Source of the DNA: Lates calcarifer
Lineage: Eukaryota > Chordata > Actinopteri > Centropomidae
DNA: 64,000 bases
Reading direction: 5' to 3'
Assembly (NCBI RefSeq): GCF_001640805.2
Contig: NC_066844.1
Span: 13,206,543 to 13,270,542, forward strand
Shown: piece after piece, positions 13,501 to 25,747 of the stretch
How the letters are laid out: each line of letters opens with the position of its first letter
How positions within the stretch are numbered: position 1 is the first letter of the stretch
The notes under the pieces: generated by a model
Databases searched by the model: none
The model's input: only the letters and a program-made list of their open reading frames with translations
What the model was told of the DNA's origin: nothing
Position numbers and translations under genes: made by a program

Positions 13501-15725
13501 AATGTGAGATACACTGGAAATTTTCATATTGAAAACTTAGGGAGAATTATTTTAGGGAGCCCATTTGTCAAGCACCGTATAAGCCTACTATTTCACTCGA
13601 GACAACTTATCATATTTATTATGACTTTGGCTCTAATTAATCCTGCAGCCACCAAGTGTGGTAGTATTAGTGGTTGAAATATGACCTATTTTCTGCCTCC
13701 CAGTCCAGCTTCTAACTAAGACATTCTTTAGATAAATAGCTTTTCAAAGAAAGCACCCCTTTTTTGCGGTACATGTAGCAGCTCCTTTTTTCCCTCCTCT
13801 CTGTGACAACTTTGATGGTCAATTATATTTAATAAACAGTTAGGGCGCAGAAATAAATCAATTTCAGGAGGGCCTAATCCTCCTTTTCAAGCAGACTGTG
13901 AAGCCACAAGTCCTGAAGAAATGTTTGAAAATGAACTGTAATGGAACACATATGTCATGCAGCAGAGGTCCCCGGGAGCCCCACATCCCATACTGCTCCC
14001 TGCCGGCTCCTTCAGCGAGGAGCTTACATCTGTGACATGCAAAGCAAAGATGCTGTTCTTCATCTGCTCTGTATATTTTTCTAGTGGATTTGTGGACGAT
14101 ATTTTGAACCAATGTCATGTGTTCATCAGTGTCCTTTTAATTATGCTATCACCCTGGGGCTTAGCACAAGACAGGGCCTACATTTCAGCAGCAGATGCCC
14201 AGCTCCACACGTGTGGTTGGGATAGTTTACAAACTCTTGGGCCAGAGGTTTGGTGCTTTCACCAGTCTGGTTAACCCTGGGTACATCTGAGAGACACTCC
14301 AGATGCTGCTGGTGAAACTACACATACACAAACAAGTCATTTCTGAAAATACGCCATTTACAAATCACTTTTTGGAAAGTCTTAATGGCCTCTTATCTAA
14401 TGGATTGTGTGCACGTACACGCCATCATCAGCAGCTCTAAAATGGTTACAAATGTTTGCCCTTTTCAACCCTTGCACTCAGTGTTACACTTTTATTTACT
14501 CATTAGCTCTTTAACCAGCTCGTTCAAAAGCCATCTCAGTTACAAACTGTCTTGGGGAATGTAGAGCCAGTCCATCTCAAATATGGGACCAGCTACTATT
14601 GATTTTTGTGTCTGTTTTGTGAAGTTGATTGTCCATTGCTAAGCAACAGCGGACAGTCAAGGCGGCGTCCAGTTGTTGCTGGTGCAGTTCCATAAGGTTA
14701 ATGATGAGGCTTTGACCACGGGGATTCCACATCTTTTCATGCACGTCCTCCGTGGTTAAATGCTGAAGTGGTTTCAGCGTGCACAGGCAGATTAAAGAAG
14801 AAAGAGGGGGGGTAATGGGGATATTCAACTATGCTGCTGCCAAATCTCAAAAACTAATTGCAGGGCTGAAGAACAGTACGCGTTGCAGGAATCCCACTTT
14901 TACTCTTCTGTTCACTGCTTGCTTCAAGAACTAATGCGTGACTGAAGAATTGTGCAAGCAATTCATTTTCTGTGTTGGTGTAGTGTTGGTGTTGTATGGT
15001 GTTACTGGCAGCTGTGAAACTGGTGTTAATATTTAAATTTAAATATTTAGATGTATGACCTTTTTTCTAATTTGCATCTGTTTCCTCTGTTTAACATGTT
15101 CCATATCACTATTAATTATATCCCCTGTGTTTCTGGAAATGTGTAAATAATCTTTATGACCCAATTAGGATTCCACCAAGTAAATCCACTCCTCTGTTGT
15201 GAGTAAACAATGATTTTCATCCTGCAGGTATACTAAGCATACTGCAAATCCTACTGGGAGAAAAGTGTGTTTAAGTCAGGTTTACATTAACTAATGCGAC
15301 CCTTTAAAGTAGCTTGCGAATGCCTGTCTTCATATAAGCATGCTGAGCCGAGCTGAACTGCAGGGAATCAGTAAAAGCCTGAAATCACTGGAAAAATCAT
15401 CATCCTTTGGTTCTGGCATTGTTAACTCAAACATCATATGATATCTCCCTTTGTTTGCTCACAAAATGTGACTCTATCACATACAGATGTGTCTTCCCTA
15501 TATTTTTGGTCAGCTCATCTATTATTATTGACACACTCAAGCAAAATGGTTTACTTTATCCATCTGATGATGATTTTTTTAAGAGGCTAGAATGTTTATC
15601 TGAGTAACATAAACTCTGGAGAAATTGTGGTGGAATAATCATAGCCACAGAATGCGATGAGTAATATTAGATTTGCTTTGGGAGGGCTGTTATTTTGTGA
15701 GTATGTGCTTGATCAACTCCATCTC
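10561..15725. other. Intergenic DNA, nothing recognised
   Basis: The open frames here are under about 105 residues and have no domain I recognise. The stretch is AT-rich single-copy-looking DNA. It contains a perfect 20-bp palindrome made of A and T at 15028-15047. I see no RNA gene or intact mobile element. Confidence 0.55.
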
Positions 15726-15763
15726 ACTTTTTAACCTCATGAATCCTCATGAGGTTAAAAAGT
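15726..15763. repeat. Perfect 17-bp stem, 4-nt loop inverted repeat
   Basis: The left arm 'actttttaacctcatga' (15726-15742) and the right arm (15747-15763) are exact reverse complements around the loop 'atcc'. The stem is AT-rich with a short GC core. It does not extend outside the arms. It may be a decayed foldback element or a local inverted duplication; nothing shows that it is transcribed. Confidence 0.9.
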
Positions 15764-15969
15764 CAAGAAGTACTTTTTCAGCAACTAATACTACAAGTAA
15801 GCATGTTCAGCAACATGTTATGCTATATTTGTGCAATATATTCATTTATTATGTGGACTTTATTGTGTGATAATGTATATTTATTGGGTTATTTCAGCAA
15901 TTTTAGATTTCACATCCAAAGAGTGGGGGAAATTTGAGAGACAGCTGTAACAAGACTGAAATTCTACAG

Positions 15970-16105
15970 CTATGGCTCTGTGAGGCTGTAGTTAAAGGCA
16001 CAGTGGTACTTTATGCTACATATGTGTTTAGTGTGCTGGTGTGCTAAAATTTGCAAATTGGCACTACATACAAAGTACAGCAAATGCTAATTGGAATAAT
16101 GCTAC
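15970..16105. repeat. Degenerate interspersed repeat (GCTAAATGCTA family)
   Basis: The phrases 'tgtgaggctgtagttaaaggcacagtggtactt', 'gtgctggtgtgctaaaat' and 'acaaagtacagcaaatgctaatt' keep the order of the family seen at 9752-9935, here in the opposite arrangement. The copy is diverged. Confidence 0.5.
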
Positions 16106-16162
16106 TTTTGCAATTATTTGGTATTGGACAAATCAAAATTTTGACCTGGTGACAGACATGAA

Positions 16163-16300
16163 GGGTGGCGTGGTGGTGCAGTGGTTAGTACTGTCGTCTC
16201 ACAGCAATAAGGTTTAGGGTTCAAGCATGCATGGGTTCTCTCCAGTCCAAAAACATGCACATTAGGTTGCCCGTATGTGTGAATGTGAATGGGGACCATT
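16163..16300 (+). repeat. Truncated tRNA-like SINE fragment
   Basis: The segment 'ggcgtggtggtgcagtggtt' carries an A-box-like sequence and 'gggttcaagc' resembles a B box. The body 'tctctccagtccaaaaacatgcac' and 'ttgcccgtatgtgtgaatgtg' matches the longer copy at 19089-19444. The middle is deleted relative to that copy. A fragment of another repeat (about 16310-16370) abuts its right end. Confidence 0.65.
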
Positions 16301-16379
16301 AATGTCTGTACAAAAGTTCACGGTCAACCATCCAGTAGCTGTTGAGATATTTCAGTCTGGACAATGAATATGATGCATG

Positions 16380-19088
16380 AAATCAGTGGAATGCTCTTTT
16401 AATCATAAAATTCTAGTCTTACCTTTATATTATCTGTGTAGGCCCCATTACAAGGTTAAAAAATATAATTTGTTGAGAGGCTAACTCATCAACCATTACA
16501 TTTCTCAATCACAATGATTTAAATATGTGAATTTGTTCCATATTTTATAGGCCAGAAACACTAAATTTACTGCAGATGTTATGATTTTGGAGCATAGCAA
16601 GTGGTTCTGTGCTGTAGTACTCAAAGAACAAAGTCTATGAATTTAAGGAGATTTGTAAGTAGGAATGGGGAGCTGATGTTCTACTTTGTAAAAACTTGTT
16701 TAATGTCAAAGTGATACCTTTCTTGTGGTTTCACTTTGCTCTCACAAGCAAAGATGTTGACACAGTTCTTTATAACAAAAGCGTTTGTCTGGCCGCAGCA
16801 CTGAGAAGCATGACATCATGAGCTAACTTAAAGCTATGCTGGAGAACGTCCAGATAAAAGTGGCAGGATATGTAAGCTATTTAAGCCCCATCTGGTGTGA
16901 GGGCTGTGTATGCAGCCTCTGAGCTTTATTATATGTGGCATGAAAGGATTACAGCACAACGCTTTATTTAGTCTTCCTTGAAGATCACTGATTTGGACCT
17001 GCTGCAGAGTCAACATCTGACCTGGAGGACACTGGGGCAGCCAGACGGACAGCTCACACAGACCAGAAGACATATCAGTGTTGTGTATAAAACTACTTAT
17101 TCTGACTTCCCATGAAGTATCTCTGAGCATCAGTGATTTAGCATATTGTGTCATATTATAGATGAAAACAAGTAGAGTAAAAATAACATCACAACATCAT
17201 GAATATGAATATGTTGATAACACAACTTAGATTAGAACAAAAGGAAGTCAGATGGAACTTTAATTTCAAGCGGACAAAATGCAAAAAAGTGCAAAGTACC
17301 GTGTAGAAATTGTTTTCTGAATGATCATTATCAAACTCATTACATGCTAATAATTTTGATTTGAAAAACAAAACCACTGAAGTGTGTCTAAAAGGTGTCA
17401 TATATATTAAGGTGTTATGAATAATGTTATTGATTGAATGTTGCACACACCCCTTTAAAAAAGTATGGCTTTAATAAGCATCACAGTACGACTCAAGCTG
17501 CCGTTCTCAAAGTTACTAATGATGCCCCGATGGACTTGTGATTCTGTGAGCGGCGTTAGTTCTGCTTGAGCTGAGCTAGGTATTCAACCTGTCTCATCAT
17601 ATAATTCTGATAGCTAGGGAGGACCACACCACCACCACCTACCCTCCCAAACAAATTTTTAAGTTCACAACTGCTGATTTTTTTTTTTTCGTTTGTTTGT
17701 TTTTTGCATATCAGTGACTCTCTGAGAGTTGGTTCGCATAAATGACAAAGTATGAATATTTTCTCATTTATCTATGGTAGTATCTCCCAAACACTTTTTT
17801 GTTTGTATGTTTATTGTTTTGTTTTTTGTTTTTTTGTTTTTTGAGATAACCCCCTCTCAGATTCCTTGCCCTACCAGAAAAAATAGAGGTGAATGGAATT
17901 TGTCCCTGTTTTTGGATAATTCAGAGAACACTCTATCTAACAGTTTCAACAGGGACTATTTCATCAGTAGAAGGTATTTCTTATGAAAGTTGTTCACAGC
18001 AATGTCAAGAGTAAAAAGGACACTGATTCTAGGGAAGTTCTCTGACTTTTTAAAATGTTATTTTCATGTTATTTTTCAGCACCACACATATGATTACAAT
18101 AACATCCTTGTTTAGGTGGAGAGAGAAATCTCAGAGTTGGCAAAGAAAATCAAAATAAACTATGTGACCAGATCCTGCAAGAGATGACAACATTTTTTTC
18201 TGTATTTGGGTGAACTGACCTTTTTAACTCTTTACATAAAGAAGCTTGTATTGAAATATTTTTTTTTTAAAAATCACAAAAGTGCATTGCATTCAACAAA
18301 GAAAAATTAACTTGATGCCTCAAAAAATAGAGAAATGAAGAGATTATAAACTATATCACACAATTTCAACAAAAGATCCAATAATTACAATCTCATAAAA
18401 AAGCTTAAGATGGTTATCAGTCTTCACTGTTAGAGAAAATAGAGGCACAATGACACTACTAGAATTAATTTACTTTTATGTCCTTCATGGTTTTAGACAG
18501 TGAGAGATATTATTGTCACAAGGGGCATGGATGAATTATTATTATTATCAGTGTGATATTCTATGCCTTGAATAAATAACCAGATGTCCTGACATAATGC
18601 CATTATGGATAGTATTGTTATTCAGGCAGAAATCACTCTGACCTGCTCTGTTCATTCAGGTTCTACTAAACAAGCACAGGATATTCCCTTCATACATCAG
18701 AAATGTATCCAAGCCACTGAAATGTGTCACCCTGATCTATGTACTATGGCATTTGAATAGGGTGGAAACAGCTATCAAAATAAAACATGCAAAAAAAAAA
18801 AAAAAAAAAAAAAAAAGTGGCACTACAGTTGAAATCCCTAATCTGATCACAGGAGTTGACAGGTCACATCTCCTAATTATGACACTGTTTTCTCATAATT
18901 ACTTTTTCTATTGATGAATGCAGTTTTATCCAGATCACCAGTCTATCACAGGGCTGACATATGGATAAACAACCATTCTCATTCACATCTATGAGCAATT
19001 TAGAGACTCATCTGTTTTATATATGTCTTAACTAAACTCTCAGTGTGGTTCAGACACACATATTTGATGAATTTTGTTCTATTTTACT
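16380..19088. other. Intergenic DNA, nothing recognised
   Basis: AT-rich, with T-rich low-complexity stretches at about 17680-17850 and an A26 run at 18791-18816. The open frames overlap low-complexity sequence or are too short to support. I see no gene. Confidence 0.55.
18791..18816. repeat. A26 homopolymer
   Basis: A run of 26 A. It may mark the 3' end of a retroposed sequence, but the sequence before it is not recognised. Confidence 0.9.
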
Positions 19089-19444
19089 CAGAGCAGCATG
19101 GTGGTACAGTGGTTAGCACTGTTGCCTCACACAGGTTCAAGCCCTGGTTTGTGCCTGGGCTTTTCTGTGTGGAGTTTGCATGTTCTTTCTGTGGGTTCTC
19201 TCCAGGTACTCTGGCTTCCTCCCACAGTCCAAAGACATGCATGTTAGGTTAATTGATGATTTTAAATTGCCCGTAGGTGTGAATGTGAGAGTGAATGGTT
19301 ATTTGTCTCTATGTGTTGTCCATGTGCGATGGAGTAGTGTATAGGGTGTACCCTGCCTCTCACCAAATGTCAGCTGGGATAGGCTCCAGCCCCCCCATGA
19401 CCCTTAACAGATAATTGGTATAGGTAATGGATGGATGGATGGAT
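19089..19444 (+). repeat. tRNA-like SINE, near full length, with (ATGG)n tail
   Basis: The head 'gcatggtggtacagtggtt' is A-box-like and 'caggttcaagccc' is B-box-like. The body follows a very common fish repeat: 'tgtgtggagtttgcatgttc', 'ggcttcctcccacagtccaa', 'aattgcccgtaggtgtgaa' and 'gtcagctgggataggctcca'. It ends in a short ATGG repeat (about 19430-19443). The head suggests transcription by RNA polymerase III in the ancestral element. The copy carries many substitutions and is probably inactive. I assign the family from memory and give it no name. Confidence 0.8.
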
Positions 19445-21388
19445 TCTCCAGAGGCCACACCAGAGTTTTTGGATGCATTTTTATGTGTTTATCTACCATT
19501 CAAGGCAGCCATTGGTTTCCATGCAATTTCCTACATGATGAAAATCACCTATTAAAGTGATCTAACTTTGATGTACACTAAAGCAGACATGATGTTCACT
19601 GTAACGGACTGGGTGTATGGGAATGAATGGAAACTATTAAATATTTTAAATATTTTTAAGAAAGAAAGCAGCCATGTGATTTGTAGTATGTGGGTTAAAA
19701 TATACAAATTCACCAGTGTGGCCCTTTAAGCTTAATCTATTTCAGACAACCTTGTTGTTTTTTTATGTTGAGATTAACAGGCCAATATTCAACTTTGGTT
19801 CTGATTAGCTCCAGGTATCATCTCAAAACTGAGGTGACCATGCATTTGTCTACTGGTAGTCTTATCAAGGGGTCCAGCTGGCAAGACAAGGACCATAGAA
19901 AAATGGATGGAGGGATTATTTGTTTGACCCATTTAACCTCCTTTTCATATATTTTATCTATCCCAGTTAATTTTTCCACAACTGTGCTTTCCCATTCATG
20001 TGTAGAATTTTCAATTTTCTCACCAGCTTTAATTTGTAATTTTAAAGCACTTAGCTTATCAATATTTGCACTACATATTTATTCTATATTGTGTCATTAC
20101 AGCAGCCAAAAGAGATGTACAGTGTGTACAGAGACATAAACCAGGACAGCCTCAAGATGAATATTTTCATATTCTTCTACAAAACACTGAAGTTATTCAA
20201 GCCTTGCTCATTTGTGTGTAACAAGTAGGTCAGAAACCGGAATGCTAAATAGGATGCTCGTGTTTTGTACAAAGAATTAACATATTTTTGCACATAATAT
20301 TTTTAAACCAAAGCTACGGTGTGTTATTTTGGGGCCGGCCCACACACTGCTCCTTTGTGAGATTTATCTTGCACCGTGATCCACAGTAGAACAACCAGCT
20401 TCTAAAATAGCCCAATAAAAGAGAATGTTTTTTTTTTCTTCTTTTTTTCTTTTGGACAGTGTTTACAAGAAGTTTGTCTTCAGCTGTGGAGCGGTGGAGG
20501 TGTGTTTGCTTTCACACCGCTCCAGAGAACATAAGCAGAGATTATCTCCATTCCCATCTGATCTGGCCAGGTAGCGCAGCAGCACCATTGGCAGGCAAAG
20601 ACTCCTTTAGACCAAATGGAGTTGAGGTATTTGCCTCTCAGGCATCTGAAGTAGACAGTGAGAGGTGTATAAGCAGCCCTGATGGGATGATGTGATCATG
20701 ATTAAGTAATTTCTTTTTAATTTCTAAGTTAACAGACTTCCCATCAGAAAAGAATAATAATTCATTACAATTAATCATATACACATGTGATTTTACATAT
20801 GCTGCAGCTGTCTGGAAGATCTTTCCCAAGAAAAATCCTCTTTTGTGTGGGCAGGTTTGTATTTTTTGTTTGACAACAGTGCCTCCTTTCATGAGGATAA
20901 ACCAGAGAATTGCTGTAGATAACATCAGCAGTGACAGCCAGCGTGACTGAACTATGGAAACTTAAAAGTCCCCATAAACCTGGCATCAAATTTTAAGCTT
21001 TTCTATAATGTTCTATATTCATGATGCAACAACAAAGGTTTTTTTTAAAAAAAAAAACAAAAACAAAAAAACATCCCGTTACTCTATGTAAAAGAGATAA
21101 ACTCTCAAAAAAAAAAAGAAAAAAACTCGAACAACCCCACAACTGTCAAGCATTGCTACATAATAACATTACCTTTTCTCCCCAAACAAACAAGGAAAAG
21201 AAATACAGAAATTTCTCATTCTGAATAAATGAAACTGTTCTAGCTTTGGCAGAAAACTGTATATTAGTGTTGTTCCCTAATAGTAAAAAGATAATTGAGA
21301 AAATATGTTTTTACTGCCTTTAAACTGCTTAATCAATTGAAAATTGAAACAGTGTTGCATTCCTGAACACATCAATTGCACAACATAA
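19445..21388. other. Intergenic DNA, nothing recognised
   Basis: No supported gene. A-rich stretches at about 21040-21125 produce lysine-rich open frames that are compositional. A T-rich run lies at about 20428-20452. Confidence 0.55.
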
Positions 21389-21665
21389 GGGGTGGCTGTG
21401 GCTCAGGAGGTAGAGCGGGTCCACTAATCGGAAGGTCAGCGGTTTGATTCCTGGTTCATCCAGTCTGTGCCGAAGTATCCTTGGGCAAAATACCGAACCC
21501 CATGTTGCCCCCAATGTTTGTAACATCGGTGTGTGAATGTGCTAGAGCGCTTTGTAGTAGTGCAAGGGCTGTGTGAATGTGTGTGTGAATGGGTGAATGT
21601 GACGCGTAGTGTAAAGTGGTCAATACGACTAGAAAAGCGCTATATAAGTACAGTCCATTTACCAT
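21389..21665 (+). repeat. tRNA-like SINE, 'GGTGGCTGTGGCTCAGGAGG' family
   Basis: The head 'tggctcaggaggtagagc' is a clear A-box-like sequence, and 'ggtttgattcc' is a B-box-like sequence at the expected spacing. The body 'tccttgggcaaaataccgaa', 'catcggtgtgtgaatgtg' and the end 'aaaagcgctatataagta' and 'cagtccatttacca' match a widespread teleost SINE. The middle part is shortened. The copy is near full length at both ends. Confidence 0.8.
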
Positions 21666-22503
21666 AACAAGTGATCTCTCAAATCACTGCAGAAACACCA
21701 AAGATATAAGCTAAGGATGGACAAAACAACAACTAAATAAAAACACAGTAATGTACATGAATCACCTCTTTCATCTGTATTCATGAAACTGACAATGAGT
21801 AACCTCAAAGAAAATGACAACAGTCACTTGATTATGCAGGCATCTGTTTAGATGAAGGCTGAGACTAAAAATACCTAAATTCAGCAACTGTTCAAATTGA
21901 GTCAAACCCAGACCAGTGTTCCCCATAAGGGAAAGCAATAACTATGACCTCAGTCTGTTATTTTGGTAATGGCTAATTAGAAGGGGCTTGTTTCCGATTA
22001 GCTCCTAATGTTACTTACACAGACCATTGACTTGTTTCCGTGTATATTGAGTTATCCCTCAGTGAACCCCTCTCGCTGGTGTGCTGCTGGAATAACTGGT
22101 TTGGCTGCTCCAATCAGGCTGTTTATTTTTGTCCTTGATCACATATGCAATCATGACACTGTCAGTCCATTATTCTTGTTTTTTAATCCCAGTATTTGTC
22201 ATTTAATGTATGTTTAACTAATCACCTCCCTGAAATGGTCCTGAGAAACTCCCAGGAGAAACAACTGATATTTGGATGAATGGTTTTAATTATTCTATGA
22301 CAAAGTGAGGGCAGTCAGGCTTGCTGGCCTCCCTAATCGATTGAGTATGTAATTCCTCTGCTTTTGTCTCTATATGTTTTGATTTAGTAATTAAGATTAA
22401 AAGAGTACTCAACTGATTTAGCATTACACCCTTAGAACATCACAATAAACTGTTTAAAAAAAGATTGAGAAATCAGTTCAGCAGAACCAGAGACATCATC
22501 TCA

Positions 22504-22511
22504 ATCCAATT
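22504..22511. repeat. Left 8-bp target-site duplication of hAT element
   Basis: The sequence atccaatt directly precedes the element's left terminus and is repeated exactly at 22997-23004. Eight bases is the duplication length typical of hAT transposons. Confidence 0.9.
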
Positions 22512-22996
22512 TAGAGATAGACCGATATGGTTTTTTCAGGGCTGATACCGATACTGATTATTAGTAGACAAGGAGGCCGATAACTGATATTTGGAGCCGA
22601 TATTCATTTGCAGTAAAAATGAAAATATTGGCGATCAAAATTTTTGATAATACAAACTCCAACACTTAACTTCGTTTAAATGCCTTTAAGCATATGTTTA
22701 TTAAACAGCTTTTCAGATTTGCAACATGTTAAAGGTTTTTTTATCTTAGACAATAAACATCTTTGTTTTAAAATTCTAACAAAAAGTGCAGGGAGCTTAA
22801 ACAGCTTAAACAAAGAAATAGCTCCCTAAAGTTTTCTATAGTAAATAAAGAAACATATATCTGCTCTCTGGAGCTTCTCCACCCGGCAAAACTTTTTTTA
22901 AAAGTTAAATTTAAAAAAAAGGCTGATGCCGATATGTGTCAAAATGCCGAATATCGGCGCAGATAATCGGCCCGGCTGATAATCAATCTATCCCTA
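22512..22996. mobile_element. Non-autonomous hAT-type transposon (MITE), 485 bp
   Basis: The element starts TAGAGATAGACCGAT and ends with the imperfect inverted copy, which reads TAGGGATAGATTGAT on the other strand. An exact 8-bp duplication flanks it, which points to the hAT superfamily. The sequence near both ends is rich in the word GCCGATAT and its variants (for example at about 22580-22605 and 22925-22975), as expected of subterminal transposase-binding repeats. The AT-rich centre has no open frame worth reporting, so movement would have needed a transposase from elsewhere. The exact duplication suggests that insertion was not ancient. Confidence 0.88.
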
Positions 22997-23004
22997 ATCC
23001 AATT
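22997..23004. repeat. Right 8-bp target-site duplication of hAT element
   Basis: Exact copy of atccaatt from 22504-22511, directly after the right terminus. Confidence 0.9.
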
Positions 23005-23187
23005 CTTCTTTCTTTTCAGAGACTTGGTGCCTACATTACACACAGTGCTGGACATTGTCAGTGCAAAACTGTCACAATTAAGTGTACAAAAGACTATATA
23101 CATTATATAAGAGACACATAAAAGTTTTCTGATCTACCACCTTTGGTTTGGCTGAATTTTTGAAACTATAACTGCTTAGGAAACAGA

Positions 23188-23583
23188 TGTCATGGTTCTG
23201 TCGTGGCTCTCAGAAAATAGACTTAAGAGCATGACTCAGGAGCCAGATAAAATAAAAATAAAATCTAAGCAGGCAAACAGTACAAAAGGTCCAAAAAACA
23301 CAGGCAAGGTCAAAAACACAATCATGATCGAAACAGGCAGGCAATAAACAAAGTGGTGGAAGGTAAAGCACATGGCACAAAGACAGTCTGGCTGAGAGCA
23401 AGTGGACTCTGACTGGAGCTAATGAGGGGAACAGGTGAACAGGTGAGTGGGGAAGAGAAGCAGGTCAGGTAGGCAGGCAGGAGGGAGTGACAGGGTCTAA
23501 AATGACAGCAGATTCTAAGCATGTATCCACAAACAACTAGACAGAATGAACAAAGGTTGAATGAGCAGACTGAAACCATGACA
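23188..23583. mobile_element. Putative TIR-bounded interspersed repeat, 396 bp
   Basis: The left end TGTCATGGTTCTG and the right end (which reads TGTCATGGTTTCAG on the other strand) form a short inverted repeat. The interior is rich in 'ggcaggcaa', 'aacaggtga' and 'gtcaaaaacac' words, like a common fish repeat that ends with ACCATGACA. I see no clear target-site duplication and no coding region, so the class is unsettled. The open frames read across it are spurious. Confidence 0.55.
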
Positions 23584-24515
23584 GGTTCACAGATGCCAGT
23601 GCTGCCAGACTCGTTGGCTGGTCATAGGATACGAACAGCATTTTCTGATAAGTCAGGTTCTACACCCAACCATCTAACCCAACCCCCTCCCTAATGGTGT
23701 GTAAAGCCATTTTTACCTCTGACCAGCAAAGTGTTTTTCTTGTCTATATTTATTTACTCCAGACTGTACAAATGTAAAAATAACTGTATGTTAGCTGTAG
23801 CTTGCAACATAGACACAGATCATGAATAGGAGAAGGACTAGGACATCTCTTTGTTGCCTTACAGTTTGACACTTTTTATTGTATTGTCTTCATACATTCA
23901 TTGAGTTGAATCATAGAGCCAGGACAAAAGCAAAGTACAACTTTGGTGACCTTTGACATGTAGCTGTGCTAACAAACCATCAAGACAGTGCTGAACTTTG
24001 AGGGGATGCAGAGCTGGACAGGAGAAGCCATCATAGTTTATCAGCTGAGTTGGATGTTGCACCACCCTGTTTAACTAAACCATTCTCTTCAGGGAAACGC
24101 CTGTTGTCGACTGAGCTAACCAGCATTTTCACAACTGGTTAGCATTTCAGTGGTTAGCACACAAGCTACCCTAGTTCTCCAAATAGTCCTGCAAGGAGCA
24201 TGAGGATGAATATTTTGCTGAAATTGAAACGTCCCCAATAACACCTTAACCACTTTTGTGTTGCTATAACTTCACGCCCCTTCAAAAACACAGAGTGCCT
24301 CTCAGGAATTGTACACAAATGAATAAATAATGAATGCTGTCATTTTTCTTATAAATTCAGTCTCCATCACTATGTTAATTGTTCATTTAAAACAAAAGGT
24401 CACACATTGTTAATCTTGTGCAAAAAAGCTCTGAATCCTCATAAGATTAATTGAGCTAAAGATCTCAGCAAGCTGAACATTATCTTTACTTTCCTTTTTA
24501 GGTCTGTGAAAAACC

Positions 24516-24547
24516 ACTCTGCACACTAAATTGAAAGTGTGCAGAGT
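24516..24547. repeat. Perfect 12-bp stem, 8-nt loop inverted repeat
   Basis: ACTCTGCACACT (24516-24527) is exactly complementary in reverse to 24536-24547, with the loop aaattgaa. It is an isolated hairpin with no other sign of an RNA gene. Confidence 0.85.
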
Positions 24548-25726
24548 ATTGAGAGTATTGAAATATTAATCTTGAGCTGACCTATTTTGAACATTATTGC
24601 ATTGTACACCTGGGAGATAGGACAAATGTGAACTGAACTCAAGCCAAAACAGCCCTTTAATGTACAATAGAGAATGAATGGGATTTTTGTGGCTGAGAGA
24701 GATTTAATATTTAAGATATAGTAACAGAAGCTTGCAGTGAGTGTCTATATTCAGCATTTGTCTTATTACATTTGTATGTATTACCATTACCATACTCAAA
24801 TATATGTAATCTAATGAGCCGCTTGCAGCCTTGTATAATAATAGCAGAGAAATGTTGACAGTGCTCAGTAATTATATTCGGAATTGTCTATGTTTGCTGA
24901 AGATGCATAAAAATTGGATGCCAGAGCTAAAACAGAAAAGCATCTGCATGTGTCCTATCCCATCGACTCCGACTGCTCACAGTGGGGATATACTGTCACG
25001 TTCATCGGCAGTTGCCCACATATGATGTGACACAAATGGAGGCAGAGTGGCCACTGAACTGCTAGCCTAGAGACTTTGTGGTGAGTGAGTGGCAAAGAAA
25101 TGTGACTTCCTCTTGCGCCGTCAGATCGTCTGTTACGGTTGAGTTGAAATCTGGCTTCACTTTCTGCAGGAACCCTCACTGGGTCAGCTGGAGTAACTGA
25201 TAAGGATTCCACTCTCAGTTTTAACCCTCTACTCTGCTTTTAGGCATTTTGAAAAAAACATCTGGTGTAATAGATGAATCAATGTAAAGTTTTGTCATCT
25301 TCTACTGGGTTTCCTGTGACCAAGATTAGTTTTATCTGCATTTTGACTGTTGGAATTTGTGCCAACCTTAAAGTATGAAAGCAATCAACAGTGGTTCGTC
25401 TGTGTTCACTGAAGTAAAAGGAATCTTGCTCATATTGCACTCATGCTCATCAGTCATGCATAAATGGTTTGTAGGAGTGTGCAAGTGTGAACCATGGCTG
25501 TTGACCTGTCAACACTATCGTAGCTTGCTGGTTCATGATCGCTGTCATTATTGACAAGCTTTCAACACAGCAGCTTGTATCTGTAGCTCCAGTCTTGCTG
25601 TCACCCTACTTCAGGTGTAATACGAGAGCAAAGAATAGCTTCTCCAACACCACAGTTCACTGAATAGATAGATCCTGTAAAATCTAACAGTGAATACAAT
25701 ACTGGTTCAGAAAATACATGCATCTA

Positions 25727-25747
25727 TTTTTTTTTTTTTTTTTTTTT
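25727..25747. repeat. T21 homopolymer
   Basis: A run of 21 T. It would be a poly(A) tail if a retroposed sequence lay on the minus strand, but none is recognised next to it. Confidence 0.9.

Noticed and set aside
15028..15047. Perfect 20-bp palindrome of A and T (also GTTTATATAATTATATAAAC at 44669-44688)
   Set aside because: AT-only or nearly AT-only palindromes of this size arise readily in AT-rich DNA. No further evidence of function is visible.
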